A stretch of DNA of 7,677 bases from CAXMQS01 sp036446035 (GTDB lineage Bacteria; Actinomycetota; Acidimicrobiia; Spongiisociales; JAOTWH01): positions 1 to 7,677 of the forward strand of contig JAZFSG010000045.1 of assembly GCA_036446035.1 (NCBI GenBank). The letters are read 5' to 3'. The translations under genes and the position numbers were made by a program. Of this stretch, positions 1 to 4,951 are shown piece after piece (within the stretch, counting starts at the first letter, position 1; each line of letters begins with the position of its first letter). The notes below the pieces were generated by a model. The model had not been told where the DNA came from. It saw only the letters and a list, made by a program, of their open reading frames with translations, and searched no databases.

Positions 1-344
1 CATTCACTGGCTGGGTGCTCGGCAAGGTTGTCAAGGAGGTTGTCGAGCGGGGGCGGCCCCAGGAGTTCCTCGCCAACGTCAACTTCCGTCCGGAGTGGGA
101 GGGCTTGGGCTTCGTATCGGGTCACGCCGCCGTCGCCTTCGCCATGGCTGCGATGTTGTCGCCGTACCTGAGTCGGCCGTGGAAGGCCGTGGTGTGGGCG
201 CTGGCCGTCGCCACGGGAATCTTCCGCATGTACACGGCAGCACACCTCCCCCTCGACGTCACCGGAGGAGCAGGACTGGGTATCGCTGTTGCCGGACTGT
301 GGCAGCTCGCCACCTGGCAACACCCGGTCGCAGCGCGGAACTAG
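1..344 (+). CDS. PAP2 superfamily phosphatase, C-terminal part (5' end outside window)
   Basis: The frame is open from the left edge (first whole codon at 3) to a TAG at 342-344, so the start lies upstream. A GTG at 15 is internal, because the reading continues in frame before it. All three PAP2 phosphatase motifs are visible: K-x6-RP (KEVVERGRP), an SGH motif (FVSGHAAVAFA) and R-x5-H-x3-D (RMYTAAHLPLD). In this family the two histidines form the phosphoenzyme and protonate the leaving group, usually on lipid phosphates such as phosphatidate or undecaprenyl diphosphate at the membrane. A hydrophobic helix (roughly AVVWALAVATGIF) lies between motifs 2 and 3, and another follows the last motif, as expected for an integral membrane member. 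The substrate cannot be read from this fragment. The stop codon overlaps that of the convergent M20 peptidase gene through CTAG. Confidence 0.88.
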   Translation, partial: FTGWVLGKVVKEVVERGRPQEFLANVNFRPEWEGLGFVSGHAAVAFAMAAMLSPYLSRPWKAVVWALAVATGIFRMYTAAHLPLDVTGGAGLGIAVAGLWQLATWQHPVAARN

Positions 345-1459
345 ATCTCCATCGACGCCGTCGCGTGCACCAGCCGGCAGTAGGGCTCCAACGAGTCGAT
401 AGCGACCCACTCGTCTTCGCCATGGGCACCGCAGGCCCGCGGATTGGACATGAGCACGTGGACGTCGCCGGCCGCGGCGTAGATCCTGCCGTTGCTTGCT
501 CCCGCTGAATGGATGATGTCGGGTGGGCCCTCGCCTTCTTGCGACAGCAACTCGATGAAGCGCCTGGCGACGGGCGCTTCCTTGGGGTAATAGGCGGCCG
601 GGTCTGCCTTGGCGAAATCGACCGCGCCGCCCGCCTCGGTGACGATCTTGGCGACGGCGGCCGTGATCGCGTCGGGGGTCGTCTCTTCGGTGAACCTGAG
701 GTCGAACACGCCAGTAGCAGAGTCGGGTATTCGATTGCTGGCGTCGCCTGCAGTCACTCGAGTCATGACGACTGATGGTCTCCAGTCCTGCTCATCGGCG
801 GGTGCCGGGAAGCGCTCGCCGAGCGCCCTGGCGATGGCGTACAGGTTGTCGATGGCGTTCTCAGCCAGGTAGGGCCTGCTGGCATGGGCGGCTACACCGG
901 TGGCGGTCACTGTGAAGGTGGCGATTCCCTTCTCCTTCTCGACATAGCCGAAGTTGGGTCCGCCATCTGGAGCGAACACCACCGGCGGCAGTAGATTCTG
1001 CTTCACGAGGTAGTCGACGACAACAGCCGCCCCGGCTCGTGACCCGACCTCTTCATCCTCGCTCAGAACCATCCAGAAGTCACGGTGGTCGTCGGAGTTG
1101 GCGAGCGCCCGCAACGCGTACAGCATCGCAAGCACCTGCGTCTTCATGTCGGCCACGCCGCGGCCGTGCAGGTAGCCGTCGGCTCTTCGCAGCGCGAAGA
1201 GATGGTCGGGGGCTGGCACGACCTCGATGTGACCGTCACCGATGATCCGAGGTCGAAGCGAGCTCGGCGGTTTGATGATGGTTGAAGCGACGCCATGGCA
1301 GTCGAACTCGATGAAATCCAGCGGCGCGCCGTCGAGGAACTGCTTGATCCACTCACCCGCTTTGGCGAACTCACCCGGATTGCGGCATACCTCGGTTCGG
1401 AACCCGACGAGGGAGGTCAGGTCATCGATGAACTCTTCGAGATCGAAGGCGACGCTCAT
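341..1459 (-). CDS. M20 family zinc metallopeptidase/amidohydrolase (ArgE/DapE/ACY1-like)
   Basis: Predicted cytosolic two-zinc hydrolase of 372 aa, close to the usual length for M20 exopeptidases and deacylases. Visible motifs in order: GHIEVVP (H77, first zinc ligand), HGRGVADMKT (D104, bridging Asp), SEDEEVGS (E136/E137, catalytic base and ligand), FAPDGG (D165, ligand) and GAHGEDE (H346, last ligand). The dimerisation (lid) domain covers about residues 177-285 and includes GVAAHASRP. Position 79 is Glu where the family normally has Asp in H-x-D. I chose ATG at 1459 because M20 homology begins there (FDLEEFIDDLTSLVGFRTE). The frame stays open to 1927, but that part is antisense to the TauE gene and has no family resemblance. 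There is no Shine-Dalgarno; a TACCTT hexamer sits 6 nt upstream. The substrate is unknown: an N-acyl amino acid or a peptide would fit. Confidence 0.9.
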   Translation of the reverse strand: MSVAFDLEEFIDDLTSLVGFRTEVCRNPGEFAKAGEWIKQFLDGAPLDFIEFDCHGVASTIIKPPSSLRPRIIGDGHIEVVPAPDHLFALRRADGYLHGRGVADMKTQVLAMLYALRALANSDDHRDFWMVLSEDEEVGSRAGAAVVVDYLVKQNLLPPVVFAPDGGPNFGYVEKEKGIATFTVTATGVAAHASRPYLAENAIDNLYAIARALGERFPAPADEQDWRPSVVMTRVTAGDASNRIPDSATGVFDLRFTEETTPDAITAAVAKIVTEAGGAVDFAKADPAAYYPKEAPVARRFIELLSQEGEGPPDIIHSAGASNGRIYAAAGDVHVLMSNPRACGAHGEDEWVAIDSLEPYCRLVHATASMEI

Positions 1460-1465
1460 CGGGCG

Positions 1466-1471
1466 AAGGTA
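1466..1471 (-). promoter_or_regulatory. Putative -10 element of the M20 gene (leaderless)
   Basis: On the minus strand the hexamer TACCTT is followed by exactly 6 nt and then the ATG at 1459. That spacing would put the transcription start at or next to the start codon. No convincing -35 and no Shine-Dalgarno were seen. The assignment rests on the same arrangement recurring at four other genes in the window. Confidence 0.5.
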
Positions 1472-1477
1472 ACCAGA

Positions 1478-1483
1478 TACGGT
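1478..1483 (+). promoter_or_regulatory. Putative -10 element of the TauE/SafE gene (leaderless)
   Basis: TACGGT is followed by 7 nt and then GTG at 1491. It overlaps the alternative GTG at 1482, which could not be the start if this is the -10. It lies only 6 nt from the oppositely oriented -10 of the M20 gene, so the two promoters would share about 30 bp. Confidence 0.45.
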
Positions 1484-1490
1484 GGTTGTC

Positions 1491-2348
1491 GTGGATTTCC
1501 AGTACTGGTACCTGTTTCCGGTCGGCATCGTCGTCGCCGCTATCGCCAATGGCGCCGGAGTCGGCGGGGCCACCTTCTTCTCCCCGTTGTTCGTGTTGGT
1601 GCTGAAGCTGCAGCCCCAGGTTGCCATCGGCACGGCCCTGATAACGGAGGTGTTCGGGTTCGCCTCAGGCGTTATCGCACACGCCAGGGCTCGCGCTATC
1701 GACTGGAGGCTGGCGCGATCGCTGTTGATGGCATCGGTGCCTGCCGCCATTGTTGGTTCGCTGCTTGGCGGTGTGGTCTCTCCGACCATCCTCAAGGTGT
1801 TGCTGGGGCTGGGGTTGATCGGCGTCGCCGTCGCCTTCATCGGGCACCATGTCTCCGAGGCTGAAGACGCAGCCATCGCCAGGGGGGAGGGGGTCATCGA
1901 GCCAGCTCTGCCACGGTCGATCACCACCAGCGATGGCCAGACCTACGAGTATCGGGTGTGTCGCCGCAGCGAAGGCCGCCTCTTCTCCGGAGTCGGCGGA
2001 GCCTTCGTCGGGTTGATCTCGACGGGCCTCGGCGAGGCCAACACCTACGCCCTGGTTAAGAGGTGTCGAGTCCCGACGAGGATCACGGTGGCCACCGGAG
2101 TGGTGGTCGTCGCAGTCACGGCCCTGGTCGCCAGCGTTACCCATCTGATCGACTTCGTGCAGACAGGGGGCGATGCGATCACCACCGTTCGCAACATCGT
2201 GATCTTCACAGTTCCCGGAGTGATTGTCGGGGGACAGCTGGGGCCGGTCGTCACTCGGCGGGTATCGGAACGCACGCTCATCCGCTCGCTTGGGTGGCTG
2301 TTCCTGTTCATCGCCATCGTGACCCTGGGCGAAGCTGCTCTGGCCTGA
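1491..2348 (+). CDS. TauE/SafE (TSUP) family membrane transporter
   Basis: Integral membrane protein of 285 aa (288 aa if the GTG at 1482 is used). TauE/SafE proteins move sulfite, sulfonates or other small organic anions across the cytoplasmic membrane; the substrate here is unknown. It shows the family's internal duplication. The first half begins with a glycine-rich hairpin (IANGAGVGGATFFSPLF), and the second begins with GRLFSGVGGAFVGLISTGLGE. About eight hydrophobic segments are visible: near residues 10-25, 35-60, 83-102, 105-122, 165-190, 200-222, 237-255 and 267-285 (numbered from 1482). The halves are joined by a polar loop of about 45 residues (121-166). I favour GTG 1491 because of the TANNNT hexamer 7 nt upstream, but 1482 is possible. 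It is divergent from the M20 gene and followed by a perfect hairpin. No sulfur metabolism gene is adjacent. Confidence 0.88.
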   Translation: MDFQYWYLFPVGIVVAAIANGAGVGGATFFSPLFVLVLKLQPQVAIGTALITEVFGFASGVIAHARARAIDWRLARSLLMASVPAAIVGSLLGGVVSPTILKVLLGLGLIGVAVAFIGHHVSEAEDAAIARGEGVIEPALPRSITTSDGQTYEYRVCRRSEGRLFSGVGGAFVGLISTGLGEANTYALVKRCRVPTRITVATGVVVVAVTALVASVTHLIDFVQTGGDAITTVRNIVIFTVPGVIVGGQLGPVVTRRVSERTLIRSLGWLFLFIAIVTLGEAALA

Positions 2349-2354
2349 GAGTCA

Positions 2355-2374
2355 ACTGTCGCTTGGGCGACAGT
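2355..2374 (+). terminator. Perfect 8-bp hairpin after the TauE/SafE gene
   Basis: ACTGTCGC, loop TTGG, GCGACAGT: eight uninterrupted base pairs starting 6 nt after the TGA at 2346-2348. No T-run follows (CCCGATCC instead), so it is not a classical intrinsic terminator. Actinobacterial terminators without a U-tract are known. It could instead be an RNA-stabilising stem or a palindromic protein-binding site. Confidence 0.5.
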
Positions 2375-2412
2375 CCCGATCCAGCGGCCCGCCGGCGTCC
2401 GTTATTGGTGAC

Positions 2413-2838
2413 ATGGAAACATCATCGATCTCACCAGTACACGCCCCAGACGGTTCAGTAATCGAGAAGCCCGGCAAGCTGATGCGCATCGCGGCCATCG
2501 CTCGAGCGATGCTCGACGAGGCTCGCGACACTCCATGCGATGAGGCAGGGTGCGAACGCTTTCGAACGATCTATGAGGAAACGATCCGAGAGCTGGGCTC
2601 GCTGCTTTCGGACACCCTCACCGCAGAGCTGGACCACCTGGCCATTACGTTTAGAACGCGACCATCGCCATCGGAGCTACGGGTGGCCCAAGCGGAGCTG
2701 GTCGGCTGGCTAGAGGGTTTGTTCCACGGCATCTCCGCGGCCGCATCGGGACGGGCGGAGGAGGCGACTGAGGAAGCGGAGGCACTCGCCAACGGCTCGG
2801 TGCTCGAGCTGGTCGACCTCCCCGGGTTCTACCTCTAG
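2413..2838 (+). CDS. bpa: Bacterial proteasome activator Bpa/PafE
   Basis: Homologue of Mycobacterium tuberculosis Bpa/PafE (Rv3780). That protein forms a ring on the 20S proteasome and opens its gate without ATP, allowing degradation of unfolded or selected proteins in the cytosol. The match, from memory of the Mtb protein, includes EKPGKLMRIAAIARAMLDEAR (about 18-38), ETIRELGSLL, and the near-identical core SELRVAQAELVGWLEGLFHGI (87-107). The protein ends in GFYL, a hydrophobic-Tyr-X (HbYX) tail, matching GQYL in Mtb; this tail docks into pockets of the proteasome alpha ring. At 141 aa it is shorter than Mtb Bpa (about 174 aa), with a shorter N-terminus and a shorter acidic/alanine-rich linker (112-137). 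The predicted fold is a four-helix bundle with disordered ends. No clear Shine-Dalgarno is seen; GGTGA 1 nt before ATG 2413 is too close. The hairpin upstream separates it from the TauE gene. Confidence 0.92.
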   Translation: METSSISPVHAPDGSVIEKPGKLMRIAAIARAMLDEARDTPCDEAGCERFRTIYEETIRELGSLLSDTLTAELDHLAITFRTRPSPSELRVAQAELVGWLEGLFHGISAAASGRAEEATEEAEALANGSVLELVDLPGFYL

Positions 2839-2848
2839 CAGGGTCCCC

Positions 2849-2854
2849 TAGGCT
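2849..2854 (+). promoter_or_regulatory. Putative -10 element of the deaminase gene
   Basis: TAGGCT lies in the 19-nt gap after the Bpa stop codon. It is 6 nt before GTG 2861 and 3 nt before ATG 2858. The 6-nt spacing matches other genes in the window and would make GTG 2861 the leaderless start. Readthrough from the Bpa gene is equally possible. Confidence 0.35.
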
Positions 2855-2857
2855 CGG

Positions 2858-3865
2858 ATGGTGGACGACTTCATCGCTGGCATTCCCAAGGCCGAGCTCC
2901 ACCTCCACATCGAGGGGACGCTCGAGCCCGAGCTGAAGTTCATCTTGGCCGAGCGCAACGGCGTTGAGCTCCCGTATGCGACGGTGGCCGCGATGAAGGA
3001 CGCCTACGACTTCGACGACCTCCCCTCGTTCCTTGCCCAGTACTACGAGGGCATGAGCGTGTTGCTGACCGAGGCCGACTTCTACGACCTGGCCTGGGCC
3101 TACTTCTTCAAGGCGGCGTCGCAGGGGGTGGTGTACGCCGAGGTCTTCTTCGACCCGCAGGCCCACACCGACCGCGGTATCGACTTCGAGACGGTCCTTG
3201 CCGGCCTGACGCGGGCGCAGACGGACGCCGCCTCCCAGCTGGGTCTGAGGACGCAGCTCATCATGTGCTTCCTGCGTGACCTGACGGCAGAGTCGGCCAT
3301 GGCGACTCTCGAGGCTGCGCTGGCTCACAAGGCCAGCATCGTTGGAGTCGGGCTTGACTCGGACGAACGAGGTAATCCTCCTGGCAAGTTCGCGGCGGTG
3401 TTCGCCAGGGCTCGCCACGAGGGGTTTCGGATCACCGCCCACTGCGATGTTGATCAAGAGAACTCGACCGACCACATCTGGCAATGCGTCCGCGACATCG
3501 AGGTGGAACGCATCGATCACGGCGTCAACTGCCTCGAGGACGTCGACCTGGTTGCAGCCATCAAGGACCGTGGCCTAGGTCTGACGGTCTGCCCCATCTC
3601 CAATAGCTACGTCGCCGGCAGCCTGAAAGCCGACAGCATCAAGAAGATGCTGGATCACGGCCTAAAGGTCACCATCAACTCGGACGACCCGGCGTACTTC
3701 CCCGGGTACATGACCGAGAACCTCATGGCTGTCGCCGAGGCCGCCCACCTCGAAAGAGGAGACGTTGCTCAGTTGTGTCGCAACGCCTTCGACATCGCCT
3801 GGCTGCCCGAGGCGGATCGCAGGGCCTACATAGCCCGGGTCGATGCCTTCGTCGCGGCCAGCTAG
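2858..3865 (+). CDS. Adenosine/adenine deaminase family protein, variant active site
   Basis: Zinc-dependent purine deaminase family, 335 aa, predicted cytosolic TIM barrel for purine salvage. The N-terminus (PKAELHLHIEGTLEPEL) and FFDPQAHTDRG resemble the adenine deaminase branch (Pseudomonas PA0148-like), which converts adenine to hypoxanthine, more than classical adenosine deaminases. Visible zinc and catalytic residues: H15 and H17 (HLH), H195, H221 in ERIDHGV, and D276/D277 in NSDDPAYF. The usual HAGE segment, whose Glu protonates the purine ring, is replaced by AHCDVDQEN (194-202). No Glu lies three residues after H195; E201 is the nearest, and there appear to be two extra residues before HIW. 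Substrate specificity may therefore differ, for example another 6-aminopurine or an N6-modified purine. ATG 2858 is used; GTG 2861 is an alternative. The stop codon overlaps that of convergent YjbQ in CTAG. Confidence 0.88.
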   Translation: MVDDFIAGIPKAELHLHIEGTLEPELKFILAERNGVELPYATVAAMKDAYDFDDLPSFLAQYYEGMSVLLTEADFYDLAWAYFFKAASQGVVYAEVFFDPQAHTDRGIDFETVLAGLTRAQTDAASQLGLRTQLIMCFLRDLTAESAMATLEAALAHKASIVGVGLDSDERGNPPGKFAAVFARARHEGFRITAHCDVDQENSTDHIWQCVRDIEVERIDHGVNCLEDVDLVAAIKDRGLGLTVCPISNSYVAGSLKADSIKKMLDHGLKVTINSDDPAYFPGYMTENLMAVAEAAHLERGDVAQLCRNAFDIAWLPEADRRAYIARVDAFVAAS

Positions 3866-4266
3866 CCGGCGACGAAGCTGAGCCGGACCTGGCGACGCGG
3901 GTTGTCGCCGTTGGGGTCGACGAAAACGACCGATTGCCAGGTGCCGAGCTGCAGTTGTCCATCGAGGACCGGGATCGTCGTTGACGGAGCGATGACGGCC
4001 GGCAACACGTGGTCGGCGCCGTGGCCGGGGGAGCCGTGTTGATGGCGGTAGCGGAAATCCGGGGGCAGGAGGTGGTCCAGAAGTTCGATGAGGTCGCTGC
4101 CACTGCCCGCTCCTATTCCCATGATGGCGATACCGGCGGTGGCGTGGGGGCAGAAGACCTGGACGAGGCCATCGCCCTTCCCGGCTGTGAAGGCAGCCAC
4201 CCGGTCTGTGATGTCGACGGCTGCTGGCTCCGAGCCGGTGTCGAGATCGAAGATCATGCTTTCCAT
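3862..4266 (-). CDS. YjbQ/UPF0047 family protein
   Basis: Small cytosolic protein of 134 aa, normal for this family of single-domain trimers. Some members have weak thiamine phosphate synthase activity in vitro; the physiological role is not settled. Family features: VFCPHATAGIAI (H41), YRHQHGSPGHGADHVLPA (His-rich segment, H75/H77/H82/H86), and TIPVLDGQLQLGTWQSVVFVD near the C-terminus. The Glu common after the HATAG strand (INE or IET in relatives) is replaced here by MGIGAG. ATG 4266 is chosen because it overlaps the upstream TAA as TAATG, giving a tight operon with the MBL hydrolase. The frame is open further upstream to 4452, but that part is antisense-like sequence within the MBL gene. 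A second ATG at 4257 is possible. A GGAGAG stretch lies about 14 nt upstream, too far for a typical Shine-Dalgarno, so translational coupling is likely. Confidence 0.85.
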   Translation of the reverse strand: MESMIFDLDTGSEPAAVDITDRVAAFTAGKGDGLVQVFCPHATAGIAIMGIGAGSGSDLIELLDHLLPPDFRYRHQHGSPGHGADHVLPAVIAPSTTIPVLDGQLQLGTWQSVVFVDPNGDNPRRQVRLSFVAG

Positions 4267-4895
4267 TACAGGGTGTAGCTCTCTCCCCACGCCAGGGTGA
4301 CTAGCTCGATGTCGGCTGCCGCGAGCACCTTCTTGCACATTCCGTAGATCCAGTCCTTGCCCGGTTCTGTCAGATAGAAGTCGTGGATGGGAAGTGCCTG
4401 GCGCGGTCTCAAGCGCTTGGCGAACTCCATCGAGTGATGAGTCGATCCCCATGGCGTTAGAAGCGGGAGCGCCAAAACCGGTCCTGTTGTTGACGGCTGA
4501 TAGCTGTCGCCTGGATGTGTCAGCGTGCCGTCGATCGTGAAGCTGCGATTCGGTGGAGATGTGCCGAGGGGAGTCACTTCATGGACGACATCCTCGAAAG
4601 TCACGTCGTCGATGGCGCCTGTGAGGATCTCGATGTCATGCGGAGCCAGCAGCTCGGCGACCGCTTGGTTGGCATGAACCGAGATGTCGTCGCCTCGGTC
4701 GAGGAGCCACTTGATGAACTCGGGGTTGACATGATCACCGTGCTCGTGGGTGACCAGAACGCTCTGGACATCGCCGATTGCTTCGAGGTCGATGACGCCG
4801 GACTCCCAGGTGAAGCTTCCGGGATCAAGCAGGGTGTTGCCAGAGTCGCTGTGGATGATGAGACAAGAGTCGGCGAGCCGTCGAATAGTGGTCAT
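4266..4895 (-). CDS. MBL-fold metal-dependent hydrolase (COG2220/UlaG-like)
   Basis: Metallo-beta-lactamase-fold enzyme of 209 aa, predicted cytosolic, about the usual length for short COG2220-type hydrolases. The metal-binding motif HEHGDH lies at 50-55 (H50, H52, D54, H55) after the hydrophobic strand SVLVT. Further candidate ligands are D130 in THPGDSY and H171 in LPIHDFYL. The third-motif His is less clear: H105 is the best candidate, because the stretch usually carrying it (TPLGTSPPNRS) has no His. The N-terminus (RRLADSCLIIHSDSGNTLLDPG) is typical of the fold, supporting ATG 4895. No Shine-Dalgarno is visible; TAGTTT sits 6 nt upstream. It is the first gene of a two-gene operon with YjbQ. 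The substrate is unknown. The family includes phosphodiesterases, lactonases and phosphorylated-sugar lactonases, and nothing here chooses among them. Confidence 0.88.
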   Translation of the reverse strand: MTTIRRLADSCLIIHSDSGNTLLDPGSFTWESGVIDLEAIGDVQSVLVTHEHGDHVNPEFIKWLLDRGDDISVHANQAVAELLAPHDIEILTGAIDDVTFEDVVHEVTPLGTSPPNRSFTIDGTLTHPGDSYQPSTTGPVLALPLLTPWGSTHHSMEFAKRLRPRQALPIHDFYLTEPGKDWIYGMCKKVLAAADIELVTLAWGESYTL

Positions 4896-4901
4896 GAGTC
4901 A

Positions 4902-4907
4902 AAACTA
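4902..4907 (-). promoter_or_regulatory. Putative promoter of the MBL-YjbQ operon (leaderless)
   Basis: Minus-strand TAGTTT is followed by 6 nt and then ATG 4895. A possible -35, TTCACG (four of six matches to TTGACA), lies at 4926-4931 with an 18-bp spacer. This is the best-supported promoter in the window. Confidence 0.55.
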
Positions 4908-4939
4908 GCCACGGGTCAGCTCTTCCGTGAAGGGCCCGA

Positions 4940-4945
4940 TACTCT
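4940..4945 (+). promoter_or_regulatory. Putative -10 element of the FG-GAP gene (leaderless)
   Basis: TACTCT is followed by 6 nt and then GTG 4952. No -35 or Shine-Dalgarno is apparent. It shares the 56-bp divergent gap with the MBL-YjbQ promoter. Confidence 0.5.
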
Positions 4946-4951
4946 CGATCG

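Noticed and set aside
1460..1927. N-terminal extension of the M20 reading frame to 1927 on the minus strand
   Set aside because: It is antisense to the TauE/SafE gene, rich in Ser/Thr/Pro/Ala without family resemblance, and M20 homology starts exactly at ATG 1459.
1491..2348. Assigning the transporter specifically to sulfite or taurine export
   Set aside because: TauE/SafE proteins have varied substrates and no sulfur or sulfonate gene lies nearby, so only the family is supported.
2651..3520. Long minus-strand open frame (289 codons) opposite the Bpa and deaminase genes
   Set aside because: The translation is Arg/Gly/Val/His-rich and resembles no family. It lies antisense to two clearly recognised genes and reflects GC-rich codon usage.
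4267..4452. Upstream extension of YjbQ to 4452
   Set aside because: It overlaps the coding end of the MBL hydrolase, has no homology to the family N-terminus, and the TAATG junction supports ATG 4266.
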